A stretch of 64,000 bases of DNA, from NCBI RefSeq assembly GCF_006442965.1, contig NZ_VFWX01000005.1, positions 62,001 through 126,000 on the forward strand, written 5' to 3'. The position numbers were made by a program, and so were the translations under genes. This stretch comes from Mesorhizobium sp. CU3. Lineage in GTDB: Bacteria > Pseudomonadota > Alphaproteobacteria > Rhizobiales > Rhizobiaceae. Numbering within the stretch: position 1 is the first letter of the stretch; each line of letters begins with the position of its first letter. The notes beneath the pieces are model-generated. The model did not search any database and was not told the DNA's origin. It was given only the letters and a program-made list of their open reading frames with translations. Shown here piece by piece: positions 27,220-36,491 of this stretch.

Positions 27220-27282
27220 ACGCTATGGGCTCATTCGGCAATTGTCAACACGATTGACATTTGCCAGAGCGCTTCCTAGCTT
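27220..27282. promoter_or_regulatory. Mirror-image divergent promoters between importer operon and mtnKA
   Basis: Plus strand: TTGACA at 27254-27259, a 17-base spacer and TAGCTT at 27277-27282, toward mtnK. Minus strand: TTGACA at 27248-27243, a 17-base spacer and TAGCGT at 27225-27220, toward the ABC operon. The two -35 boxes form the inverted repeat TGTCAACACGATTGACA, so a single protein at the centre could control both directions. The boxes are seen directly; activity is inferred. Confidence 0.7.
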
Positions 27283-27337
27283 GGCCCCGCCGCCGTGGCT
27301 CCGCTATCGTCGGGAACCACGCGCAGGAGGGGAGAGA

Positions 27338-28606
27338 ATGACCGGGAAGTTCGAAGCATTGTCGGTAGAGACGTTGCCGAAACGCCTTGGCGGGACCGCG
27401 GCGCTGACCGATCGCATCGGCAAGGATGCCAGAAGCTGGAAAGTCCGCGAGGTCGGCGACGGTAATCTGAACCTCGTCTTCATCGTAGAGGGCGACGATG
27501 GCGCCGCGGTGGTGAAACAGGCGCTGCCCTATGTGCGGCTGGTCGGCGATAGCTGGCCGCTGCCGCTCAAACGCTCCTTCTTCGAATATCACGCTCTGAC
27601 CAGACAGCAGGCCCGCGCGCCGGGCTCGGTGCCGGCGATCTACCATTTCGACGAGACCCAGGCGCTGATCGTCATGGAGTATCTGGCGCCGCCGCATGTC
27701 ATCCTTCGCCGCGCGCTGATCGACGGCCGCGAACTGCCGAACATCGCGCGCGACATCGGCCTGTTCATGGCCCGCACGCTGTTCCGCGGCTCGGACCTGT
27801 CGATGGTGGCCAAGGATCGCAAGGCCGATCTGGCGTTGTTCGCCGACAATGTCGAGCTTTGCGACATCACCGAGAACCTGGTGTTCTCCGATCCCTATTT
27901 CGACGCCAAGATGAACCGGCACACCTCGCCGCAACTTGACGGTCTGGTGGCCGAATTGCGCGCCGACCGCGACCTCAAGGTCGAGGCGCAGCGGCTAAAA
28001 CATCTGTTCGCCGCCAATGCCGAGACGCTGCTGCATGGCGACCTGCATTCGGGCTCGATCATGGTCACCGATGCCGAGACACGGATGATCGATCCGGAAT
28101 TCGCCTTTTACGGACCGATCGCCTTCGACGTCGGCATGCTGCTCGCCAATTTCTGGATGGCCTTCTTCTCGCAGCGCGGCCATGAGGAAAATGGCAACCG
28201 GGATTCGATGCGCGCCTACCTGCTCGATGTGACGGCCGAGACCTGGGCCACCTTCCGCGCCGAGTTCTCGCTTTTGTGGCGCACCGAGCGCACCGGCATG
28301 CTCTATCAGCGGAGTCTGTTCGAGGATCAGGGCGACCGGCTGGGCTCCGAGCAGGCGCTCGACCACATGCTGCACTCGATCTGGGACGACCTTTTGGGCT
28401 TCGCCGGCATCGAGGTGCATCGCCGCATTCTCGGCCTCGCCCACAATGCGGATTTCGAGACCATTGCCGATCAAGACCTGCGCGCCACATGCGAGGCGAA
28501 GGCCCTGAAATTCGGCCGCCACATCGCCGTCAACCGGCGCCAGATCCACGGCATCAACGAGGTCAACACTCTGGCCGCTCTGATCGAACAGGAGACGAGA
28601 ATTTGA
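27338..28606 (+). CDS. mtnK: S-methyl-5-thioribose kinase
   Basis: A 422-residue kinase of the APH-like fold that phosphorylates 5-methylthioribose at C1, or 5-deoxyribose in some bacteria. The catalytic loop [11 protein letters not shown] and metal-binding [16 protein letters not shown] are the MtnK signatures; the N-terminal part has [17 protein letters not shown] and the lysine in [20 protein letters not shown] precedes the ATG. The stop codon overlaps the mtnA start. Methylthioribose arises from methylthioadenosine, the by-product of polyamine or AHL synthesis, or may be imported by the divergent ABC system. Confidence 0.94.
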   Translation: MTGKFEALSVETLPKRLGGTAALTDRIGKDARSWKVREVGDGNLNLVFIVEGDDGAAVVKQALPYVRLVGDSWPLPLKRSFFEYHALTRQQARAPGSVPAIYHFDETQALIVMEYLAPPHVILRRALIDGRELPNIARDIGLFMARTLFRGSDLSMVAKDRKADLALFADNVELCDITENLVFSDPYFDAKMNRHTSPQLDGLVAELRADRDLKVEAQRLKHLFAANAETLLHGDLHSGSIMVTDAETRMIDPEFAFYGPIAFDVGMLLANFWMAFFSQRGHEENGNRDSMRAYLLDVTAETWATFRAEFSLLWRTERTGMLYQRSLFEDQGDRLGSEQALDHMLHSIWDDLLGFAGIEVHRRILGLAHNADFETIADQDLRATCEAKALKFGRHIAVNRRQIHGINEVNTLAALIEQETRI

Positions 28607-29697
28607 ACGTCGGCGAGCGCCACTTCCGCACCATCTGGCTGAGCGACGACGGCCGTTCGGTCGAGATCATCGACCAGCGCTGGCTGCCGCATGAGTTCCG
28701 TATCGAGAGGATCGGAACCGTCGCCGGCATCGCCACCGCGATCCGCGATATGTGGGTGCGCGGTGCGCCGCTGATCGGCGTCACAGCGGCCTATGGCGTC
28801 GCCATCCAGATGACGGACGATGCGTCGGACGAAGCGCTGGATGCGGTGTGGGAGACGTTGAACAAGACACGGCCGACGGCGATCAATTTGCGCTGGGCGC
28901 TGGACGAGATGCGGCGGTTCCTCAAGCCACTGGCGCAGGAACAGCGCGCCGAGGCCGCCTACCGCCGCGCCGCCGAGATCGCCGACGAGGACGTCGGCCT
29001 GAACCGAGCCATCGGCGAGAACGGGCTTGCGATCATCAAGGAGATCGCGGCGCGCAAGAAGCCGGGCGAGACGGTCAACATCCTAACCCACTGCAATGCC
29101 GGCTGGCTGGCGACCGTCGACTACGGCACGGCGACGTCGCCGATCTATCTCGCAGTCGAGGCCGGCATTCCCGTGCATGTCTATGTCGACGAGACCAGGC
29201 CGCGCAACCAGGGCGCCCAGCTCACCGCCTGGGAGATGGCCGGACATGGCGTGCCGCACACGCTGATCGTCGACAATGCCGGCGGCCACCTGATGCAGCA
29301 TGGCGACATCGACATGGTGATCGTCGGCACCGACCGCACGACCGCCAATGGCGATGTCTGCAACAAGATCGGCACCTATCTGAAAGCGCTGGCCGCCGCC
29401 GACAATGACGTGCCCTTCTACGTCGCGCTGCCCTCGCCGACGATCGACTGGACGGTGGCCGACGGGCTGGCCGAGATTCCGATCGAGGAGCGCTCCGGCG
29501 ACGAGGTGTCGCTGGTATGGGGCAAGACTTCCGACGGCAAGATCGCGCAGGTGCGCGTGTCGCCGGATGCGACGCCGGCAGCGAATCCGGCCTTCGACGT
29601 GACGCCGGCAAGGTTGGTGACGGGGCTGATCACCGAGCGCGGCGTGGCGAAAGCCTCGCGAGAGGGGCTGAAGACGATGTTTCCGGAGCGGGGTTAG
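28603..29697 (+). CDS. mtnA: S-methyl-5-thioribose-1-phosphate isomerase
   Basis: A 364-residue cytoplasmic enzyme that converts methylthioribose 1-phosphate to methylthioribulose 1-phosphate. It has the eIF2B-alpha-like fold with the catalytic cysteine in [17 protein letters not shown] and the aspartate in [18 protein letters not shown], plus the substrate-binding [14 protein letters not shown] take the TTG overlapping the mtnK stop (TTGA) with GGAGA upstream; this gives the normal family length and no other start lies near. The later classical methionine-salvage genes (mtnB, C, D) are not in the window. The gene is followed by a 454-bp gap with a repeat, a promoter and an FMN riboswitch. 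Confidence 0.94.
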   Translation: MNVGERHFRTIWLSDDGRSVEIIDQRWLPHEFRIERIGTVAGIATAIRDMWVRGAPLIGVTAAYGVAIQMTDDASDEALDAVWETLNKTRPTAINLRWALDEMRRFLKPLAQEQRAEAAYRRAAEIADEDVGLNRAIGENGLAIIKEIAARKKPGETVNILTHCNAGWLATVDYGTATSPIYLAVEAGIPVHVYVDETRPRNQGAQLTAWEMAGHGVPHTLIVDNAGGHLMQHGDIDMVIVGTDRTTANGDVCNKIGTYLKALAAADNDVPFYVALPSPTIDWTVADGLAEIPIEERSGDEVSLVWGKTSDGKIAQVRVSPDATPAANPAFDVTPARLVTGLITERGVAKASREGLKTMFPERG

Positions 29698-29718
29698 CTG
29701 ATCTCGCCCCGGCATTTC

Positions 29719-29873
29719 GTCATCCTCGGGCTTGACCCGAGGATCCATGCCGTGACCTCAGCCACAGCGCGACGGTGCAGAATTCTGCAATCGTTGCAAT
29801 GCTTTAGCGTCACGGCATGGATCCTAGGGTCTGTGCGCGTCGCTTCGCTCCTTGCTCCGCCCTAGGATGACGA
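29719..29873. repeat. Dispersed palindromic repeat, copy 2
   Basis: It has the same core as the copy at 14857-14984: AGGATCCATGCCGTGAC at 29740-29756 with the complement at 29809-29825. Outer arms CGTCATCCTCGG (29719-29730) and CCTAGGATGACG (29861-29872) pair with one mismatch. The stretch GCGTCGCTTCGCTCCTTGCT in the right half is also shared with copy 1. It may end the mtnKA transcript. Confidence 0.8.
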
Positions 29874-29891
29874 CCGCGATGTCGTCGACAA

Positions 29892-29920
29892 TTGACATCG
29901 CAGCTCCGCCCTCCCATAAA
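29892..29920 (+). promoter_or_regulatory. Promoter for the FMN riboswitch-ribH transcript
   Basis: A consensus TTGACA at 29892-29897, a 17-base spacer and CATAAA (4 of 6 matches) at 29915-29920, 12 bases before the riboswitch P1 stem. Confidence 0.65.
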
Positions 29921-29932
29921 GCGCGCGTTAAT

Positions 29933-30619
<687 letters not shown>

Positions 30620-30628
30620 GTCCCAAAA

Positions 30629-30704
30629 GGCCGGATTTCAGGGCTGCAACAAGAATTGCGGCCGAAAAGGCTGCAAAAGGTTGCGGTGGCTGCGAAATCC
30701 GGCC
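30629..30704 (+). other. Long-range inverted repeat after ribH
   Basis: Perfect 11-bp arms (GGCCGGATTTC at 30629-30639, complement at 30694-30704) enclose 54 bases with repeated GGCTGCAA/GGTTGCGG motifs. It lies between the ribH stop and the following terminator and may form a 3'-UTR structure. No function is known to me. Confidence 0.4.
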
Positions 30705-30715
30705 AGAAGCAACGG

Positions 30716-30742
30716 GGCCGCCCGACGCCCGGGCGGCCTTTT
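30716..30742 (+). terminator. Rho-independent terminator of the ribH transcript
   Basis: Perfect 9-bp GC arms (GGCCGCCCG at 30716-30724, complement at 30730-30738), a 5-base loop and a TTTT tail. It isolates ribH from the aldolase gene downstream. Confidence 0.8.
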
Positions 30743-30779
30743 CAAACATGGGCTCGAACCAGATACGGGAGACCAGTCG

Positions 30780-31844
30780 TTGGCTCGCATCACACTGAGA
30801 CAATTGCTCGACCATGCCGCCGAACATGGCTATGGCGTGCCTGCCTTCAACATGAACAATATGGAACAGGGCCTCGCCATCATGGAGGCGGCCGAGGAGA
30901 CCAAGTCGCCGGTCATCCTGCAGGCCAGTCGCGGCGCCCGCGCCTATGCCAATGACGTGGTGCTGGCCAAGCTGATCGACGCGCTGGTCGAGATCCATCC
31001 CGACATCCCGGTCTGCATGCATCTCGACCATGGCAACAACGAAGCGACCTGCGTTACCGCGATCCAATACGGCTTCACCTCGGTGATGATGGACGGTTCG
31101 TTGAAGGAGGACGGCAAGTCGCCGGCCGACTATGCCTACAATTCCGGCATCACCCGCCGCGTCGTGGACATGGCGCATTGGGGCGGCGTCTCGGTGGAAG
31201 GCGAAATCGGCGTGCTCGGCTCGCTGGAGAGCGGCGGCGGCGAGCAGGAAGACGGCCACGGCGTCGAAGGCGCGATCAGCCACGACCAGTTGCTGACCGA
31301 CCCGGAACAGGCGGTGCAGTTCGTCAAGGACACGCATGTCGATGCGCTGGCGGTGGCCATGGGCACCAGCCACGGCGCCTACAAATTCTCGCGCAAGCCC
31401 GACGGCGCGGTGCTGGCGATGAACGTGATCGAGGAGATCCACCGCCGCCTGCCCAACATGCATCTGGTCATGCACGGCTCGTCCTCGGTGCCCGAGGACC
31501 TGCAGGAGATCATCAACAAGTATGGCGGCCAGATGAAGCCGACCTGGGGCGTGCCTGTCGAAGAGATCCAGCGCGGCATCAAGCACGGTGTGCGCAAGAT
31601 CAACATCGACACCGACAACCGCATGGCACTGACCGGCGCCATCCGCAAGGTGCTGACCGAGAACCCGTCGGAGTTCGACCCGCGCAAATATCTGACGCCG
31701 GCGATGGCGGCGATGCGGAAGCTCTGCAAGCAGCGCTTCGAGGAGTTCGGCACTGCCGGCAACGCCCAGAAGATCAAGCCGCTACCGGTCTCGGAAATGG
31801 CCAAGCGCTACAAGTCGGGCAGCCTCGACCCCAAATTCGGCTGA
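30780..31844 (+). CDS. fba: Class II fructose-bisphosphate aldolase (CbbA type)
   Basis: A 354-residue zinc-dependent aldolase that interconverts fructose 1,6-bisphosphate with DHAP and glyceraldehyde 3-phosphate. The zinc-binding histidine lies in CMHLDHGNN, further metal and DHAP ligands in [26 protein letters not shown] and [11 protein letters not shown]. The start (M)[29 protein letters not shown] is that of the Calvin-cycle/CbbA subtype. A TTG at 30780 with GGGAG 8 bases upstream gives this start; no in-frame ATG lies nearby. It begins 37 bases after the ribH terminator, so it needs its own promoter. It could return DHAP from the upstream salvage enzymes to central metabolism. Confidence 0.93.
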   Translation: MARITLRQLLDHAAEHGYGVPAFNMNNMEQGLAIMEAAEETKSPVILQASRGARAYANDVVLAKLIDALVEIHPDIPVCMHLDHGNNEATCVTAIQYGFTSVMMDGSLKEDGKSPADYAYNSGITRRVVDMAHWGGVSVEGEIGVLGSLESGGGEQEDGHGVEGAISHDQLLTDPEQAVQFVKDTHVDALAVAMGTSHGAYKFSRKPDGAVLAMNVIEEIHRRLPNMHLVMHGSSSVPEDLQEIINKYGGQMKPTWGVPVEEIQRGIKHGVRKINIDTDNRMALTGAIRKVLTENPSEFDPRKYLTPAMAAMRKLCKQRFEEFGTAGNAQKIKPLPVSEMAKRYKSGSLDPKFG

Positions 31845-31885
31845 GCCATCATACCCGGCGCAATCCGGTCTGCAAGAAAGTCATA

Positions 31886-31927
31886 CCGAACGCCGCCGAG
31901 AGCTATTCGGCGGCGTTCGGCGTTTCT
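31886..31927. terminator. Bidirectional terminator between fba and the VWA gene
   Basis: A perfect 14-bp stem (31886-31899 with 31907-31920), a 7-base loop and CGTTTCT after it on the plus strand. The hairpin includes the last codons and the TAG stop of the convergent VWA gene, so the coding end doubles as terminator. Confidence 0.8.
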
Positions 31928-33138
31928 GCGTCGGCGCGGATGAGCTTGATGTCGGCGCCCGCCGCCCAGGCGCCGATGTCCTCGCGGCGCAGCGCCGCCG
32001 CCATCATGTCGGGGAAATGGTCCGGCGTGCAGGCAAAGACCGGAATGCCCAATGCGGCGACCGAGCCGGCCATCGACGGATCGTAGCCCGGACGGCCCTG
32101 GTCGGTAAGCGCCAGGAGTACGATGACGTTGACGCCTGAACGCACCAGCGCTGCCAGCCTTTGCAGCAGCTCCTTGCCGTTGCCGCCTTCGTAGAGGTCG
32201 GTGATCAGCACGAAATGCGCCTTGGTCGGCCGCTCGATGCGCTCGGCGCAATAGGCGACGGCCTGGTTGATGTCGGTGCCGCCGCCGAGTTGGACGCCGA
32301 ACAGCACTTCGACCGGATCGCTGAGCTCTTCGGTCAGGTCGACGATGGCGGTGTCGAAGCAGACGAGTTTGGTCCTCACCACCGGCAGCGAGGCCATCAC
32401 GGCGGCGAAGATCGACGCATAGATGACCGAGCTTGCCATCGAGCCGGACTGGTCGACGCAGAGCGTCACCTCGTCGAGGTCGACCAGCCGGCGCTGGCGG
32501 CGCATGAAGCCGACCAGCTTCTCCGGCACCACGGTCTTGTGGTCCGGCTGATAGTGGCGAAGGTTCGCGGTGATGGTGCGCGGCCAGTCGATGTCGCGCT
32601 GGCGCGGCCGGTTGGTGCGCCGCGACCTGTCGAGCGCACCGCGGATCGCCTCGGCGGTCTTCTGCTCGAGGCGCTGCATCAGCTTGGCGACGATGTCGGC
32701 AATGATCGACCTGGCGATGTCCTTGGTCTTGTCCGGCATCGCCGAACGCAAGGAAATCAGATCGGCGACGAGATTGACGTCGGCCTCGATCGCCTTGAGG
32801 AACTCCGGCTCCATCAGCATCTGCTTCAGGTTCAGCCGCTCGAACGCATCCTTCTGCACGACCTGGACGACCTGCTCGGGGAAGAAGGAGCGGATGTCGC
32901 CCATCCATTGCGCGACGCGAGGCGCCGAACGGCCGAGCCCGCCACGCCGCTTGCGCGGATCGCCGGCGGTGTCGCCGCTGCCGTCGCCATAGAGCGCGTC
33001 GAGCGCCGCCGACAGTTTTCGGTCCTCGGCCGATAGCGCCGACGAGGTCTCGTCGTCAGCGCCGATCGCCAGCCGCCAGCGGCGCTCGCGGTTGTCCGTG
33101 GTCGGCTCGAGGTCCAGCCCGGTCGCTTCGTCAGCCAT
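31903..33138 (-). CDS. VWA (CoxE-like) domain protein of the MoxR cassette
   Basis: A 411-residue protein. A helical N-terminal part (residues 1-215, with DIRSFFPEQVVQVVQKDAFERLNLKQML) precedes a von Willebrand factor A domain from about 222. The MIDAS metal site is intact: DQSGS at 229-233, then the GGGTDI threonine and ITDLYEGG aspartate. VWA proteins partner MoxR AAA+ ATPases as metal- or protein-loading chaperones (CoxD/CoxE, NorQ/NorD, RavA/ViaA). It is last in a five-gene minus-strand cassette; its ATG lies inside the end of the DUF5682 gene (8-base overlap). Cytoplasmic: no signal or membrane segment. Confidence 0.88.
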   Translation of the reverse strand: MADEATGLDLEPTTDNRERRWRLAIGADDETSSALSAEDRKLSAALDALYGDGSGDTAGDPRKRRGGLGRSAPRVAQWMGDIRSFFPEQVVQVVQKDAFERLNLKQMLMEPEFLKAIEADVNLVADLISLRSAMPDKTKDIARSIIADIVAKLMQRLEQKTAEAIRGALDRSRRTNRPRQRDIDWPRTITANLRHYQPDHKTVVPEKLVGFMRRQRRLVDLDEVTLCVDQSGSMASSVIYASIFAAVMASLPVVRTKLVCFDTAIVDLTEELSDPVEVLFGVQLGGGTDINQAVAYCAERIERPTKAHFVLITDLYEGGNGKELLQRLAALVRSGVNVIVLLALTDQGRPGYDPSMAGSVAALGIPVFACTPDHFPDMMAAALRREDIGAWAAGADIKLIRADAETPNAAE

Positions 33139-35389
33139 GATTAGCCTCCCCTGCGAGCAGCTTTGCGAGAAGACCAAAATGCCTGCGCCATGCCGCGCCG
33201 TCATCCGGCGCCGGCGTCAGTCCGGCGGGCAGGCTCGCCCTCTTGCCAAGCACGGCCTCGATCAGGCGGCGGCGCTCCATGCTGTCGAGGTTGGAGAAGA
33301 CGCGGCGCAGCAGCGGCAGGTGCGCCACGAACGCCTCCTCGTCGAGCGAGGCCAGCCAGGCATCGACGGCGCCGCGCAGACCCTCGTCATAGATCAGCCG
33401 CTGGCCGGCGCCGCTGAAGAAACCTTCGAAGAAAGCGGCGGCATCGAGAACAGGCGTTCCCGGCGACAGGCGCTTCGCCAATAGGTCGGCGGTGGCTTCG
33501 GCGGAGAGCCGGCTTGCCTCATAGAGCAGGTGCGCCGCGCAGCCGGCGACGAGCGGCGTCGATCGCGAGGAATCGAGCACGGCCGCCAGGCCGCCTTGCC
33601 AGGCTTCCAGAACATGCTCGTCGGCTTCCACCAGCTTGATCGCCGCGTCGGCCTTGCGCAATGCAGCCATCAGCGCCGCGGCGGCCTGCGCGTCGAGATC
33701 GCGCGCGGCGTAAGGCAGCGCGATCGAACCTTCGACGATCAGCCGTTCCAGCAGGCCGGCAAGCCGTTCCGTCTCGGTCTTGCGGGCTTCGCCGTAGCGA
33801 ATGATGTCGGCGAGCGGCGGCACCGAGGCCAGCAGCTCCAGGCATTCGCTGCTGTGCGCCGCCTTTTCCTCCAGCGCGGCAAGGCCGGCGGCGGAGGCCT
33901 CGCCCAGCGCAGCGGTGATCGCGCTCTGGACCAGCGAGGCCAAAGCATCGAGCGTTGGGGCGGCGCCGATCATCTGGATCAGGCGGCCATTGGCGGCCTT
34001 TTCGATGGTCGGCCCATAGACCAGGTTCTCGACCAAACGGACGGCATATTCCGGCTGCCAGGCCAGCATCCAGCGCTCGCGGAAGGTGCCGCGGCTGCGG
34101 CCGACATCCGTCAGCCGGCCCCAACCGACGCCAAGCACGTTCAGCCGGTGCAGCAATGTCGAACGGAAAAGCCCGCTCTCGCTGCGCAGGTCGACGGAAA
34201 GCTCGCGTTCCAGCGCCTCGGGCTTGAGCCGCGCCGCCTTCTGGTTGCGCTGCAGATCGTCGATCAGCGGCGCGAGCGGCGTGTCCGGAGGGATCTCGCC
34301 GACATCGGCGCCGAGCAGCAGCTCGGCCTCGACCATCTTCCACAGCAGGGCCTCACCGTTGAAGAGCGCCGAAATCGAGGCGTCGCGCAGTTCCTCGAAG
34401 CCCGGCTTCGGCCGCTCGCGGATGGCGGCCAGCGCGCGCGCCAGGCGCTCCGCCTCGATCAGCGACGCCGTGGAAATCATGTGACCCTTGGCCCTGAGCA
34501 CCGAGGCGATGCGCGCCAGCCACAGGACCGATGCGTCGCCCTGCCCGCGCGTCTGCCACAGATGCTTGCACCATCCAGGCGCGACGACGCCAGCGCCATA
34601 GCCGTAGCCCAGCGCCAGGCGCGGCCCGGTCCAGGGCGCATAAGTCATCGTGGTCTTGCGCCGGCCGATGCCCTTGAGCAGCGCCTGGTCGCTCTTTTGC
34701 GTGTGCGCCGCTTGCAAAGCGGGCATGTGCCAGGCGCCGCAGACGACGGCCAGCGGCCCGTCGAATTCTTTCCGCGCAGCGGCGATCTCCAGCCGCATAT
34801 GCGCCTCGCGCATCGCTTCGAATCTGCCGATCGCGCCCTCGCCGTCGCGCAGCGTCGTCATCGCGTCGGCGATGGCCGCGAAGATCGGACCGGGCTCGGG
34901 ATTCTGCTCGATGATGTCAGACCACCAGCTCTCGCCGTCCTCATAGCCGGCGGCGCGGGCCAGCGTGCCGATCGGATCCTGGATGCGCGACGGTTCCTCG
35001 CCCTGCTCTCCCGTGGCTTCCGCCTCGGATGCTTCGGCGTCGGCTGCCCCTTCAGGCGCCTTCTCGGCAAGCCGCGCGGCCGACGGCAGGTCGATGAAGC
35101 GCAGCGCCGCCTTGTTGGCGACGGCCCAAAGTGCTGCCTGATATTCCGGCGAGAATTCGGCGAAGGGCCAAAAGCTGGTCGCGGCGGGATCGTCCTCCGG
35201 ATAGCAAAGCAGCGCCACCGGCGGCTTCATGTCGGGGCTGGCGAGCAGCGGCAACAGCGGCGAGGCATCTACTGGGCCTTCGATCAGCACGGCGACGGGC
35301 TGCAATTCCTGCAACGCCTTGACCAGGCTCTCAGCGGAGCCCGGCCCGTGATGGCGAATGCCGAAATAGCTGATGCCGCCCTGCGCCAT
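33131..35389 (-). CDS. DUF5682 family protein, possible TIKI/TraB-like enzyme
   Basis: A 752-residue protein, recognised as the DUF5682 family found beside MoxR-VWA genes; function unknown. Visible features are FGIRHHGPGS at the N-terminus (residues 9-18), VLIEGP (34-39), REAHMRLEI (194-202) and VVCGAWHMPAL (216-225). The two G-x-x-H motifs plus the acidic IEGP resemble the arrangement of TraB/TIKI/EreA-like metal-dependent hydrolases; this is my inference. Residues of about 110-135 are an acidic low-complexity linker, and the C-terminal 450 residues are helical and alanine/leucine rich. It starts 4 bases after the MoxR stop and overlaps the VWA gene, implying coupled translation. Confidence 0.8.
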   Translation of the reverse strand: MAQGGISYFGIRHHGPGSAESLVKALQELQPVAVLIEGPVDASPLLPLLASPDMKPPVALLCYPEDDPAATSFWPFAEFSPEYQAALWAVANKAALRFIDLPSAARLAEKAPEGAADAEASEAEATGEQGEEPSRIQDPIGTLARAAGYEDGESWWSDIIEQNPEPGPIFAAIADAMTTLRDGEGAIGRFEAMREAHMRLEIAAARKEFDGPLAVVCGAWHMPALQAAHTQKSDQALLKGIGRRKTTMTYAPWTGPRLALGYGYGAGVVAPGWCKHLWQTRGQGDASVLWLARIASVLRAKGHMISTASLIEAERLARALAAIRERPKPGFEELRDASISALFNGEALLWKMVEAELLLGADVGEIPPDTPLAPLIDDLQRNQKAARLKPEALERELSVDLRSESGLFRSTLLHRLNVLGVGWGRLTDVGRSRGTFRERWMLAWQPEYAVRLVENLVYGPTIEKAANGRLIQMIGAAPTLDALASLVQSAITAALGEASAAGLAALEEKAAHSSECLELLASVPPLADIIRYGEARKTETERLAGLLERLIVEGSIALPYAARDLDAQAAAALMAALRKADAAIKLVEADEHVLEAWQGGLAAVLDSSRSTPLVAGCAAHLLYEASRLSAEATADLLAKRLSPGTPVLDAAAFFEGFFSGAGQRLIYDEGLRGAVDAWLASLDEEAFVAHLPLLRRVFSNLDSMERRRLIEAVLGKRASLPAGLTPAPDDGAAWRRHFGLLAKLLAGEANHG

Positions 35390-35392
35390 GGT

Positions 35393-36472
35393 TCAGATGG
35401 TCGCGTTGAGCGCCGCGTAGTAGCCGGCATAGTCCGGCCGCTTCTTCAGCACCGTCTCCAGATATTCCTCCAGCACCACCTTGTCCTGGACCGGGTCCTT
35501 GACGATGGCGCCGACCAGACTTGGCGCCAGGCCTTCGGCATGCAGCTTGCCGTCGTCGAACCACGCCGCCTGGCTGAGACCGCTGACCATGGTGGCGATC
35601 GCCTCGGCGGTCGACAGCGAGCCCGACGGCGTCTTCAGCGTCACCTTGCCGTCGGCGGTGGCACCTGAGCGCAGCTCGCGGAAGATGGTGAGCACGCGGG
35701 CGATCTCCTCGCCGACATTCTTCGGCACCGGCAGGTCCAGCCCGCCGGCCATCTCGCCGACGCGGCGGGAGACGATCGAGACCTCCTCCGCCATGTCGTC
35801 CGGCAAAGGCAGCACCACGACATTGAAGCGCCGCTTGAGCGCCGAGGAAAGCTCGTTGACGCCTTTGTCGCGATTGTTGGCGGTGGCGATGATGTTGAAG
35901 CCGCGCTGCGCGTAGATCGAGGTGTTGAGCTCCGGCACCGGCATCATCTTTTCCGACAAAACCGTGATCAGCGTATCCTGCACGTCCGAGCCCATGCGGG
36001 TCAGCTCTTCGAGCCGGCAGAGCTTGCCGTCCTGCATGGCGCGGTAAAGCGGCGTCGGCACCAGCGCGTCCTGGCTCGGTCCCTTGGCGAGCAGTTGCGC
36101 ATAGTTCCAGCCATAGCGGATCTGGTTCTCGTCGGTTCCGGCGGTGCATTGCACGACCAGCGTCGAATTGCCCATGATGGCGCCGGCGAGATGCTCCGAC
36201 ACCCAGGATTTCGCCGTTCCCGGAACGCCGAGCAAAAGCAGCGCCCGATCGGTCGCGAGTGTGGCGACCGCCGTTTCCATCAATTGCCGGCGGCCGACAT
36301 ATTTCGGCGAAATCACCGTGCCGTCGCTCGCCTTGCCGCCCATCAGATAGGTCAGCACGGCTTTGGGCGACAGGCTCCAGCCGGCGGGCTTCTGGCGGTC
36401 GTCGCCGCGCGCCAGCGCCTGCAGTTCGGCGGCATAGACCTGTTCGGCCGGAAGGCGGATGGCTGCGTTCAT
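35393..36472 (-). CDS. MoxR-type AAA+ ATPase
   Basis: A 359-residue AAA+ protein. Walker A is LLGVPGTAKSW (residues 81-91), sensor 1 is IIATANNRDKGVNELSSALKRRF, and the arginine-finger region follows. The Walker B position reads LCRLEELTRM, with Glu-Glu (155-156) where MoxR proteins usually have Asp-Glu. GGAGAAG precedes the ATG. ATPases of this group form hexameric rings that act with VWA proteins to remodel or metallate a target enzyme. It is the third gene of the cassette, 19 bases after the DUF5691 stop; the targets are presumably the neighbours. Confidence 0.9.
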   Translation of the reverse strand: MNAAIRLPAEQVYAAELQALARGDDRQKPAGWSLSPKAVLTYLMGGKASDGTVISPKYVGRRQLMETAVATLATDRALLLLGVPGTAKSWVSEHLAGAIMGNSTLVVQCTAGTDENQIRYGWNYAQLLAKGPSQDALVPTPLYRAMQDGKLCRLEELTRMGSDVQDTLITVLSEKMMPVPELNTSIYAQRGFNIIATANNRDKGVNELSSALKRRFNVVVLPLPDDMAEEVSIVSRRVGEMAGGLDLPVPKNVGEEIARVLTIFRELRSGATADGKVTLKTPSGSLSTAEAIATMVSGLSQAAWFDDGKLHAEGLAPSLVGAIVKDPVQDKVVLEEYLETVLKKRPDYAGYYAALNATI

Positions 36473-36491
36473 GCGATCTTCTCCGGATTGA

